From Planctomycetota bacterium (GTDB taxonomy: Bacteria; Planctomycetota; UBA8108; JACQVS01): DNA of 49,421 nt. Below are positions 35,455 through 43,495 of this stretch, piece after piece. The translations under genes were made by a program, and so were the position numbers. The notes beneath the pieces were generated by a model. It was given only the letters and a program-made list of their open reading frames with translations, did not search any database and was not told the DNA's origin. The stretch covers positions 1 through 49,421 of the forward strand of contig JANQLS010000136.1 in the NCBI GenBank assembly GCA_028280485.1, given 5' to 3'. Positions within the stretch are counted from its first letter, which is position 1. Each line of letters starts with the position of its first letter.

Positions 35455-35946
35455 ATGGCCGTCGATATGTTTATCAAAATTGGGGATATTGGTGGGGAAG
35501 CCGTTGATCATGCGCATAAAGGCGAAATCGACGTCCTTTCATGGGGCTGGGGAATGAGCCAGTCAGGAACCATGCACCATGGTGGTGGCGGCGGATCAGG
35601 AAAAGTAAACGTTCAAGACCTTAGCTTTGTGAAGTATGTCGATAAGGCGACGACTGCTCTCAGCCTCGCCTGTTGTAATGGAACTCACTACGACGAAGCG
35701 ACTCTCGTAGTTCGAAAAGCGGGTGGTAAGTCACAAATTGAATACATTACGATCGTCTTGAAAGATGTTTTGATTACAAGCATTTCGACGGGCGGAAGCG
35801 GTGGTGAAGACCGCCTAACGGAGAGCCTCACTCTCAACTTCGGTAAGTTTGAATACCGCTACCAACCACAAAAGAAAGATGGTTCTAAGGATGGTGGTGA
35901 GTTGAAAATGACTTGGAATATTGAAACCAATAACGAAAAGCACTGA
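35455..35946 (+). CDS. hcp: Type VI secretion tube protein Hcp (TssD)
   Basis: The 163-residue protein has the Hcp1/TssD family start MAVDMFIKIGDIGGEAVDHA. DVLSWGWGMSQSGTMHHGGG and VNVQDLSFVKYVDKATTALSLACCNG follow, then the late strand LTLNFGKFEYRYQPQKKDG. Hcp hexamers stack to form the inner tube and are fired from the cell. The SD AAAGGAGG, 6 nt before the ATG, is the strongest in the cluster, as expected for the most abundant component. It is isolated on both sides by structured non-coding DNA. Confidence 0.97.
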   Translation: MAVDMFIKIGDIGGEAVDHAHKGEIDVLSWGWGMSQSGTMHHGGGGGSGKVNVQDLSFVKYVDKATTALSLACCNGTHYDEATLVVRKAGGKSQIEYITIVLKDVLITSISTGGSGGEDRLTESLTLNFGKFEYRYQPQKKDGSKDGGELKMTWNIETNNEKH

Positions 35947-35955
35947 GTCTTTTAT

Positions 35956-36187
35956 ATTGAAACAAGATCCTTCGGGTTTCGTTTCAATCGTTTCGGCAAT
36001 GCTTCCGCATTGCCTGCACTCCACAAACTTAGACTCTGCGAGCCTAAGTTTGTGGCCTGCTGGATCCCAAGCAGGCTTAGTCTCTGCTTTCTCAATGGAA
36101 AGCTAGTATTGAATTGAAGCGCTTCACCCTGCTTTCGATTCCAAATTCATCATCACTGGAATCCAAAGCAGGGTGTTTTCAATTCAA
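35956..36187 (+). ncRNA. Array of consecutive stem-loops between hcp and tagJ
   Basis: Almost every base can be placed in a stem. (1) ATTGAAAC 35956-35963 with GTTTCAAT 35981-35988, enclosing a CC(TTCG)GG tetraloop. (2) GGCAATGC 35995-36002 with GCATTGCC 36007-36014. (3) CCACAAACTTAG 36021-36032 with CTAAGTTTGTGG 36044-36055. (4) GCCTGCT 36055-36061 with AGCAGGC 36070-36076. (5) GCTTTC 36086-36091 with GAAAGC 36098-36103. (6) A three-part stem: TTGAATTGAA 36109-36118 with 36178-36187, CACCCTGCTTT 36125-36135 with 36165-36175, ATTCCA 36138-36143 with 36157-36162. It ends about 20 nt before the tagJ ATG. Type ncRNA is a proposal: it could be a 3' UTR that protects hcp mRNA, or a decoupling element. 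Confidence 0.7.
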
Positions 36188-36208
36188 ACCCTCCAAAGGA
36201 ATACTCAT

Positions 36209-37027
36209 ATGCTCGCCGAACAAAGTTTGCGGGAAGGTAAAGTCACCGAGGCCTTGGCTCAACTTCAAGATGCCGTCCGGGATGACCCTTCCAACGTGAA
36301 GTACCGAATTTTCCTCTTTCAGCTTTTAGCTCTTGTGGGCCAATGGGAGAGAGCTCTCAATCAGTTGAATGTTTCGGGTGATTTGGATCCAGCAAACTTA
36401 GCGATGGTTCACGCTTATCGAGATGCCGTTCAGTGTGAAGTCTTCCGGTCGGAAGTCTTCGCCGGGAATCGAACCCCCTTAGTTTTTGGGGAACCTGAGC
36501 AGTGGATCGCGTTGATCTTTGAAGCCTTGAAACTCTCGGCTTCCGGAAATCATGAGCAAGCAGCCCAATTGAGAGGCGAAGCCTTTGAATCGGCACCCGC
36601 TACTACCGGTACGATCAATGGTGAAGCATTCGAATGGATCGCCGATGCGGATTCAAGAATCGGGCCGATGCTAGAAGCCGTTGTGGAAGGACGCTACTCG
36701 TGGATCCCATTACACCGCATCCACAATTTGGTGATCGAAGAACCGGCTGACTTAAGAGATTTCGTTTGGACTCCCGCTCAATTCACATGGTCGAATGGAG
36801 GCCAGTCGGTAGGGATGATTCCTACGCGATATCCCGATACTGAGAAAAGTGAAGATGGTTTCTTGGTCATGGCTCGAAAGACCGAGTGGGATCAACTTTC
36901 TAAAGATGCCTACAAAGGTATTGGGCAAAGAATCTTGACGACGAATCAAGGAGATTACCCTCTTTTAGATGTTCGAGAGCTCACTCTCGATACATTGGAA
37001 GAAGGGGCGACGATCGGCGATTCATAA
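36209..37027 (+). CDS. tagJ: ImpE/TagJ-family type VI secretion accessory protein
   Basis: I choose the ATG at 36209 (MLAEQSLREGKVTEALAQLQ). AAGGA lies 8 nt upstream, and the in-frame ATG at 36173 lies inside the large hairpin. The product is 272 residues. It shows the ImpE/SciE pattern: an N-terminal TPR-like region (AVRDDPSNVKYRIFLFQLLALVGQWERALNQLNV), then FEWIADADSRIGPMLEAVVEGRYSWIPLHRI and FVWTPAQFTWSNGGQSVGMIPTRYP. TagJ proteins bind the sheath or ClpV and adjust sheath recycling in some systems (family knowledge). The position between hcp and tssE is common for T6SSs that carry it. Confidence 0.9.
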   Translation: MLAEQSLREGKVTEALAQLQDAVRDDPSNVKYRIFLFQLLALVGQWERALNQLNVSGDLDPANLAMVHAYRDAVQCEVFRSEVFAGNRTPLVFGEPEQWIALIFEALKLSASGNHEQAAQLRGEAFESAPATTGTINGEAFEWIADADSRIGPMLEAVVEGRYSWIPLHRIHNLVIEEPADLRDFVWTPAQFTWSNGGQSVGMIPTRYPDTEKSEDGFLVMARKTEWDQLSKDAYKGIGQRILTTNQGDYPLLDVRELTLDTLEEGATIGDS

Positions 37028-37061
37028 GAATTCATCTGAATCTAAGGAATAGGACTTCATC

Positions 37062-37598
37062 ATGGCTGAGCTGATTCCCAGTGAGAAATTACAACCTTCT
37101 CTCCTCGATCGCTTACGTGATGATGAGCCAGAAAAAACCAAAGAGTCGCGCGATAAACGCGTACTTTCCTTAAGGAAACTTCGTGAGGGAGTTTTTCGAG
37201 ATCTGACCTGGTTACTGAATACAGGAAACTTAACTTCAGTTACAGATTTAGAAGATACCCCACACATCGCTCGATCCGTTCTCAACTTTGGTTTGCCAGA
37301 TCTGAGTGGTCTCTCTGCTGCAGGCTTAGATGTAACCAGCGTAGAGCGAGTTCTTAGGCAAGCGATTTGGGACTTCGAGCCTCGTATTCTTCGCGAGACC
37401 CTCAAGGTTCGAGTTGTTGTCGACGAGCAGCGGATGAATCAAAATTCCGTTATCTTTGAAATCGAAGGTCAGCTTTGGGCGCATCCTATTCCCGAAAGGC
37501 TGTATCTAAAAACAGAAGTCGATTTAGAAACGGGAGCCGTTTCCTTGAATGAAGGGATGGGAAGCACTCCTTCAGCTCAAAAGGAAGACAAGTCATAA
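37062..37598 (+). CDS. tssE: Type VI secretion baseplate subunit TssE (gp25-like)
   Basis: The 178-residue protein has the gp25-like lysozyme-fold family pattern without catalysis: LQPSLLDRLRDD near the N-terminus, LRKLREGVFRDLTWLLNTGN, ARSVLNFGLPDLSGLSAAG (the conserved S.LN.G..D), and LRQAIWDFEPRILRETLKVRV. TssE belongs to the wedge of the baseplate. It starts 34 nt after tagJ, with AAGGA upstream. Confidence 0.93.
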   Translation: MAELIPSEKLQPSLLDRLRDDEPEKTKESRDKRVLSLRKLREGVFRDLTWLLNTGNLTSVTDLEDTPHIARSVLNFGLPDLSGLSAAGLDVTSVERVLRQAIWDFEPRILRETLKVRVVVDEQRMNQNSVIFEIEGQLWAHPIPERLYLKTEVDLETGAVSLNEGMGSTPSAQKEDKS

Positions 37599-37631
37599 AA
37601 TTTGCTGGGATAGTGAGAATATAGAAGCCTG

Positions 37632-39533
37632 ATGGATCCCCGACTGAAGAATTACTACAATCGAGAACTTCAGCATCTCCGAGAAGTCGGTGGAGAATTT
37701 GCGAAGGAATTCCCGAAAATTGCGGGGCGCTTAGCTCTCGACGAGTTTGAGTGTGCAGATCCATATGTCGAACGCTTGCTAGAAGGTTTCGCCTTTCTTT
37801 CTTCTCGAGTTCAACTTAAGCTCGACTCTCAATTCCCCCAATTCACTCAGCATTTATTAGAGTGTATCTATCCCCATTATCTCGCCCCGACTCCTTCGAT
37901 GGCGATCGCTGAATTTCAGCCGGATCTCACAGAGGGATCGTTAGCAGCGGGATTCAAAATTCCAAGGCATTCCAGCCTTAGAAGTATGATCGGCAAGGGT
38001 GAGCAAACTCCTTGTGAATACCGCACCTCACAAGATGTCACTCTTTGGCCGATTAAAATTACCGAAGCGAAGTACTATTCCAAGTTACGCGAAGTCGGCC
38101 GAGTGGATCCCACCGGAAAGAAAAAGGTACGAGCGGCCATCCGGCTTACTTTAGAGACCACGGCAGGATTAAGCTTCGATGCTCTCCCATTAGAGAACTT
38201 GCCCCTATACTTTCGCGGCCCTGAAGAAGTTCCCGTTCACATCTTTGAGCAGTTTTTCTCTGACGCATTAGGGGTCTTGGTCAGGAGTCATGATCAGGCG
38301 CCTCCTTGGAATGAAAAAATAGACCCTGTTCGCGAAGGACTTTTAGGAAAGAATTCGATACGGCGTTTAGGGTTTGACGATGATCACGCTTTGCTACCCT
38401 ACGGATTACGTTCGTTTCAGGGTTATCGATTGCTCCATGAATACTTCGCTTTTCCACAGCGTTTCTTGTTCGCCGATTTAAAAGGATTGAATCCATCTTT
38501 AAAACGGATCGGCGGTAAGAAAATCGATATCTACATCCTCTTGGACCGTGGCGAATCTCGCTTAGAAAACATTCTCAGTGAAGAAAATTTTAGTCTTTAC
38601 TGTGTACCGATCATCAACTTGTTTCCCAAGCGAGCGGATCGGATCAATGTCAATGATCGAACGTCAGAGTATCACATCGTCCCGGACCGCACTCGTCCTT
38701 TAGATTTTGAGGTCTATCAAGTCTTAGAAGTTTTAGGGCACGGTACTCGAAAAGAACAAGAAACAGAATTTCGTCCCTTCTACGCCTCGACGGATTTGAC
38801 CAGCCACCGAAAAGATCTCGCTTATTACACCTTGATTCGTGAACCGCGGATGCTTTCTCAGAAGCAACGACGTTACGGTCCTCGATCGAGTTACATCGGA
38901 AGTGAAGTGCACCTTTCCCTAGTCGATGGGACGGAAGCACCCTACAGCGAGAATCTGAGGCAATTGTCATTGGACACTCTTTGTACCAATCGAGATCTAC
39001 CTCTCCATATGCCGATCGGTCAGGGGCGAACGGATTTCAATTTAAAAGAAGCGGCACCCGTCAACTCCATTAAATGTATCAACGGACCCACTCGACCTCG
39101 GGCATCCTTTGCCTTGTCGGGATCCAGTTGGCGGTTGATCAGCCATTTGACTTTAAATTATCTCTCGTTGGTGGATTCGAATCCTGAAGAAGGAGCTTCG
39201 GCTTTGCGTGAGTTGTTGTCTCTGTACGCCGAAGATGGGAATGCTCAAATTCGTAAGCAAGTAGAAGGTGTACGATCCATTTCGTCGAAACCGATCACGC
39301 GGAGAATAACAGGTCCCGGCCCATTGGCGTTTGCACGTGGCTTGGAAATTCAATTAGATTTAGATGAAGCTTCATTTGAAGGTACCGGCGCCTTTTTGAT
39401 TGGCTCGGTCTTGGAGCAATTTTTTACGAAGTATGTCTCGTTAAATTCATTCACCGAGACGGTGATCTCAACTGTGGAACGAGGTGAGGTAATCCGATGG
39501 CCAATGCGGACCGGACGGCGACAAGTGCTGTAG
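37632..39533 (+). CDS. tssF: Type VI secretion baseplate subunit TssF
   Basis: The 633-residue protein opens with the TssF/ImpG signature MDPRLKNYYNRELQHLREVG and EFAKEFPKIAGRL, followed by YVERLLEGFAFLSSRVQLKLDSQFPQFT and LLECIYPHYLAPTPSMAIAEF. Later motifs include FCVPIINLFPKRADRI-like LYCVPIINLFPKRADRIN, FYASTDLTSHRK, and the C-terminal GAFLIGSVLEQFFTKYVSLNSFTETVIST. TssF and TssG form the wedge of the baseplate. It lies 33 nt after tssE and its 3' end overlaps tssG by 37 nt. Confidence 0.97.
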   Translation: MDPRLKNYYNRELQHLREVGGEFAKEFPKIAGRLALDEFECADPYVERLLEGFAFLSSRVQLKLDSQFPQFTQHLLECIYPHYLAPTPSMAIAEFQPDLTEGSLAAGFKIPRHSSLRSMIGKGEQTPCEYRTSQDVTLWPIKITEAKYYSKLREVGRVDPTGKKKVRAAIRLTLETTAGLSFDALPLENLPLYFRGPEEVPVHIFEQFFSDALGVLVRSHDQAPPWNEKIDPVREGLLGKNSIRRLGFDDDHALLPYGLRSFQGYRLLHEYFAFPQRFLFADLKGLNPSLKRIGGKKIDIYILLDRGESRLENILSEENFSLYCVPIINLFPKRADRINVNDRTSEYHIVPDRTRPLDFEVYQVLEVLGHGTRKEQETEFRPFYASTDLTSHRKDLAYYTLIREPRMLSQKQRRYGPRSSYIGSEVHLSLVDGTEAPYSENLRQLSLDTLCTNRDLPLHMPIGQGRTDFNLKEAAPVNSIKCINGPTRPRASFALSGSSWRLISHLTLNYLSLVDSNPEEGASALRELLSLYAEDGNAQIRKQVEGVRSISSKPITRRITGPGPLAFARGLEIQLDLDEASFEGTGAFLIGSVLEQFFTKYVSLNSFTETVISTVERGEVIRWPMRTGRRQVL

Positions 39534-40519
39534 AGCTCTTCAACGCCTTGTCCAAGGAACCGCACAAATTCGGTTTCTTCCAAGCGTTGAGAAGAATTGA
39601 ATGCAAATTCCCTGATCGTCCCCGATTAGGAGAAGGTTATAAGGTGAAAGATGATCCGGTTCGTCTTTCTCAAAAGCCTTCGATGATCTTTGCTCCCTCA
39701 ACTCTCGCTGAATTTGATCCCGGGACTCAAGGCCGCGCACCTCGACTCTCCACTTACTTCTTCGGTTTGTTTGGTCCGAACGGAGCGCTGCCGATCCACT
39801 TGACGGAATACGCTCGCGAGCGTATTCGTCACGAAAAAGATTACACCTTCGCCCGATTTGCCGATGTGTTTCACCATCGCTTGCTCGCTTTGTTTTACCG
39901 GGCTTGGTCGTCAACCCGCCCTGAAGTGAGTTTCGATCGACCTCAGGATGATTACTTTGGAAGGTACGTTGGCTCTCAATTTGGTTTAGGTTTTGAAAGC
40001 TTACAAAACCGAGATCAGATGCCCGATTTGGCCAAGCTCTACAATGCTGGGCTCCTTTCAGCTCAAACTCGTAGTGCTCAAGGCTTGCGGGCGATCATCG
40101 AAAACTTCTTTTGTGTACCGACCGACATCGATGAATTTGTGGGGCAATGGCTGGAGCTTCCTCAAGAATACCGTTGCCAGTTGGGGGCTTCCGATGAGAC
40201 GGGAATCTTAGGTCGAAACTTAGTTGTCGGTGCTCGGGTCTGGGAGTGTCAGCAAAAATTTAGAATTAAGATGGGGCCTCTTTCTTTCCAAGATTTTGAA
40301 CGGCTTCTACCTCGCGGTGAAAGCCAGATCAAACTTCGCGATATCGTAAGAAACTACATCGGGTTTGAGTTGTCTTGGGAAGTTCAACTCATCTTGAAGA
40401 AACAAGAGATCCCACCACTGAAATTAGGGGGTACGAGCAAGCTAGGTTGGACAACCTGGTTGAGCAGTCGAGAAAGTGAAACTGATGCAAGTCAGTTGAT
40501 CTTTAATCCTCCGCCCTGA
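39497..40519 (+). CDS. tssG: Type VI secretion baseplate subunit TssG
   Basis: The 340-residue protein has the TssG/ImpH signature: LFNALSKEPHKFGFFQALRRIEC, VRLSQKPSMIFAPSTLAEF, LSTYFFGLFGPNGALPIHLTEYARERIRHEKDYTFARFADVFHHRLLALFYRAW, and LPQEYRCQLG...LGRNLVVGARVWECQQKFRIKMGPL. It starts inside the end of tssF with AGGTGAGG upstream, indicating translational coupling. It works as the second protein of the baseplate wedge. Confidence 0.97.
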   Translation: MANADRTATSAVELFNALSKEPHKFGFFQALRRIECKFPDRPRLGEGYKVKDDPVRLSQKPSMIFAPSTLAEFDPGTQGRAPRLSTYFFGLFGPNGALPIHLTEYARERIRHEKDYTFARFADVFHHRLLALFYRAWSSTRPEVSFDRPQDDYFGRYVGSQFGLGFESLQNRDQMPDLAKLYNAGLLSAQTRSAQGLRAIIENFFCVPTDIDEFVGQWLELPQEYRCQLGASDETGILGRNLVVGARVWECQQKFRIKMGPLSFQDFERLLPRGESQIKLRDIVRNYIGFELSWEVQLILKKQEIPPLKLGGTSKLGWTTWLSSRESETDASQLIFNPPP

Positions 40520-40542
40520 TCATCCTAATTTCGTTATCCAAA

Positions 40543-40645
40543 TGTAGCGCCACCCCTTGTGGGTGGCCTTCCTTAAAGAAACAGTTCCTATTTCAAAATT
40601 ATGAAGGACTTCAGGGAAAAGCCTGGGACAAGCCCAGGCGCTACA
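40543..40645. repeat. Hairpin-ended element TGTAGCGCC...GGCGCTACA
   Basis: The outer inverted repeat is TGTAGCGCC (40543-40551) with GGCGCTACA (40637-40645). Inner hairpins are GCCACCC/GGGTGGC at 40549-40567 and GCCTGGG/CCCAGGC at 40621-40639. CTTCCTTAAA (40568-40577) directly follows the first hairpin, as in the 27984 and 45276 elements. It lies between tssG and tssH. Confidence 0.85.
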
Positions 40646-40728
40646 GGGGCGAGAAACAAAAAATTAACTGAAATTTAAAACAACATCGATCTTAGAAACA
40701 GATCGTTGACACCACCAGGAGTATTCCC

Positions 40729-43461
40729 ATGACTGAGATCGGCCGAGCTGCTCTATTCGGCAAGTTGAACCGCGTCGGTTACAAAGCTATCGAAAGTGCT
40801 ACCGTCTTTTGCAAGATGCGGGGTAACCCTTACGTCGAACTGACCCATTGGATTCACCAAATTCTTCAGCTTCAAGATTCCGATCTCCATCGCATCGTCA
40901 AGCAGTTCAATATTGAACCTTCTCGTTTGGCGAAGGATATCACTGATGCTTTAGATCGATTGCCCCGGGGATCGACCTCTATCTCTGATTTATCTTCTCA
41001 CGTGGAAGAGACCGTTGAACGAGCCTGGGTTTACGCATCGTTACTCTTTGGAGATTCCAAGGTACGAACCGGTTATCTCATCGTGGGTATCCTCAAAACG
41101 AGTGGTTTGAGAAATGCGCTTTTAAGTATTTCCCAAGAGTTTGAGAAGGTGAAGCTCGACACTCTCGTCGATCGTTTTGATGAGGTCGTCGGTGATTCCC
41201 TCGAAGGAGAACTTGGAGCACAAGATGGTTCGCAAGTGGGGGGAGGAGCTGTTCCCGGTGAAGCCAGTGGTGCGATGTCACCCGCTCAAATGGGTAAGCA
41301 AGAAGCATTGAAACAATTCTCCGTTGATCTGACCGAGAAAGCTCGCAATGGAGAGATCGACCCGATCGTGGGTCGAGATGAAGAAATTCGTCAGATCGTC
41401 GACATCTTGATGCGACGTCGTCAAAACAATCCCATTCTCACCGGTGAAGCGGGTGTAGGTAAAACGGCCGTCGTCGAAGGATTTGCTTTAAGGATTGCCG
41501 CTGGCGATGTGCCTCCGCCTCTTCAAAATGTTCGATTGCTATCATTGGACATCGGTTTACTCCAAGCCGGTGCCAGCATGAAAGGTGAATTTGAGAATCG
41601 TCTTCGCCAGGTGATCGAAGAAGTTCAATCTTCTGAGACCCCCATCATCTTGTTTATCGATGAGGCCCACACATTGATCGGAGCCGGAGGAGCTGCGGGA
41701 ACCGGAGATGCTGCTAACCTTCTCAAGCCTGCTCTAGCCCGGGGAACTTTGCGAACCGTTGCGGCGACCACTTGGGCCGAATACAAAAAACACATCGAAA
41801 AAGATCCTGCTCTGACGCGTCGATTCCAAGTGGTTAAAGTCGAAGAACCCACGGAAGACAAAGCGATCTTGATGATGCGCGGCGTGGCTTCAGTGATGGA
41901 AAAACACCATCGAGTGCAGATATTGGATGAAGCTTTGGAAGCCGCCGTCAATCTTTCTCATCGCTATATTCCTGATCGTCAACTTCCGGATAAGGCCGTG
42001 AGTCTCTTAGATACCTCGGCTGCACGTGTTGCCATCAGCCAGCATGCTGTCCCGGCCGAAGTGGATGATTCGAGAAGGCGCATCGAAGCGCTTAAAACTG
42101 AATTAGAAATCATCGAGCGTGAATCTTCAGTAGGAGTCGACATCGGAGATCGTAAGAGCGAGGCTGAAACGAAGCTTGCTGAAGAAGAAACTCGTCTCGA
42201 AGGATTAGAGAAACGTTGGAACGACGAGAAGGAACTCGTCGATAAAATTCTCGAGCTACGTTCAGAGCTTCGAGGGGCTGCGAGTGAAGTCGAGGGAACT
42301 GAAAGTGAACTCGAAAAAGCTGCCGATGAAGCGGCTCAAGCTGAAGGTGTCGAAGAACTTTCTCCAGATAAACGAGCGGAGCTCTTCGAGGAACTGCAAA
42401 AATTACAAGGGGATCTCAAAGAGCTTCAAGGTGAGAAGCCCTTGATTCTGCCGAGCGTCGATGAAGTCGCCGTGGGAACGGTGGTTGAAAGTTGGACGGG
42501 AATCCCGGTCGGTCGAGTTGTAAAGAACGAACTCGAAACTGTGCTTAACTTGGCTGACAACCTCGGGAAGCGCGTGATCGGACAAGATCACTCTTTAGAA
42601 ATGATTGCAAAGCGCGTTCGAACATCCCGCGCTAATCTTGATAATCCCAACAAGCCCATCGGCGTGTTCATGCTTTGTGGTCCATCCGGTGTGGGAAAAA
42701 CCGAAACGGCCGTCGCCTTGGCAGAGACTCTCTACGGGGGTGAGCAAAACCTGATCACGATTAACATGAGTGAATTTCAGGAAGCGCACACCGTTTCGAC
42801 TCTCAAGGGAGCTCCTCCCGGCTATGTCGGATACGGTGAAGGGGGTGTATTAACAGAAGCCGTACGTCGTCGTCCCTACAGCGTGGTGCTATTAGACGAA
42901 GTTGAAAAGGCGCACTCTGATGTTCACGAAATCTTCTTTCAAGTCTTCGATAAAGGAGTCATGGAAGATGGTGAAGGTCGAGTTATTGATTTTAAAAATA
43001 CGTTGATACTTTTAACGTCCAATGTGGGCACCGATCTCATTATGAATATGTGCAAAGATCCCGAGCTGATGCCCAACCCTGAGGGGATGGCCAAAGGGTT
43101 GAGGGAGCCTTTGCTTCAGGTATTCCCACCCGCCCTTCTGGGAAGGTTGGTCACCATTCCCTATTATCCCTTGAGTGATGAGATGATCGGTGAGATTACG
43201 AAGCTTCAATTGGGGCGCGTTCAAAAGCGAGTGGAAGAGCATCATAATGTGCCATTCACTTACGATGATGCCGTGGTGAAGCTGATTGCCAGTCGTTGTA
43301 CTGAGTTAGACAGCGGTGGTCGTATGATTGACTCCATTCTCACCAATACTGTTCTTCCTGAAGTCAGTGGTGAAGTTCTTACACGCCTTATGGAAGGCGA
43401 AGAGATTCAAAGGATTCACGTAGGAGTCGAAGATGACTCCTTTAAGTATGATTTTGATTAA
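40729..43461 (+). CDS. tssH: Type VI secretion sheath-recycling ATPase TssH (ClpV)
   Basis: The 910-residue ClpB-type protein has an N-terminal Clp-repeat domain with ClpV-like features (MRGNPYVELTHWIHQILQL). The first AAA domain has Walker A GEAGVGKT (239-246), Walker B FIDEAH and an IGAGGAAGTGDAANLLKPALARG loop. A long coiled-coil middle domain (about 445-570, rich in Glu/Leu) follows. The second AAA domain has Walker A GPSGVGKT (651-658), Walker B VVLLDEVEKAH and the pore-loop GYVGYGEGG. It unfolds contracted TssB/C sheaths for reuse. AGGAG lies 8 nt before the ATG. It is separated from tssG by an inverted-repeat element. Confidence 0.97.
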   Translation: MTEIGRAALFGKLNRVGYKAIESATVFCKMRGNPYVELTHWIHQILQLQDSDLHRIVKQFNIEPSRLAKDITDALDRLPRGSTSISDLSSHVEETVERAWVYASLLFGDSKVRTGYLIVGILKTSGLRNALLSISQEFEKVKLDTLVDRFDEVVGDSLEGELGAQDGSQVGGGAVPGEASGAMSPAQMGKQEALKQFSVDLTEKARNGEIDPIVGRDEEIRQIVDILMRRRQNNPILTGEAGVGKTAVVEGFALRIAAGDVPPPLQNVRLLSLDIGLLQAGASMKGEFENRLRQVIEEVQSSETPIILFIDEAHTLIGAGGAAGTGDAANLLKPALARGTLRTVAATTWAEYKKHIEKDPALTRRFQVVKVEEPTEDKAILMMRGVASVMEKHHRVQILDEALEAAVNLSHRYIPDRQLPDKAVSLLDTSAARVAISQHAVPAEVDDSRRRIEALKTELEIIERESSVGVDIGDRKSEAETKLAEEETRLEGLEKRWNDEKELVDKILELRSELRGAASEVEGTESELEKAADEAAQAEGVEELSPDKRAELFEELQKLQGDLKELQGEKPLILPSVDEVAVGTVVESWTGIPVGRVVKNELETVLNLADNLGKRVIGQDHSLEMIAKRVRTSRANLDNPNKPIGVFMLCGPSGVGKTETAVALAETLYGGEQNLITINMSEFQEAHTVSTLKGAPPGYVGYGEGGVLTEAVRRRPYSVVLLDEVEKAHSDVHEIFFQVFDKGVMEDGEGRVIDFKNTLILLTSNVGTDLIMNMCKDPELMPNPEGMAKGLREPLLQVFPPALLGRLVTIPYYPLSDEMIGEITKLQLGRVQKRVEEHHNVPFTYDDAVVKLIASRCTELDSGGRMIDSILTNTVLPEVSGEVLTRLMEGEEIQRIHVGVEDDSFKYDFD

Positions 43462-43495
43462 TCTCGAAAGAATTTGAAACGAACGTGAGGATGTA

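Noticed and set aside
36173..36208. Upstream start for tagJ
   Set aside because: The ATG at 36173 lies inside the large stem; the ATG at 36209 has a proper SD and begins the family-like sequence.
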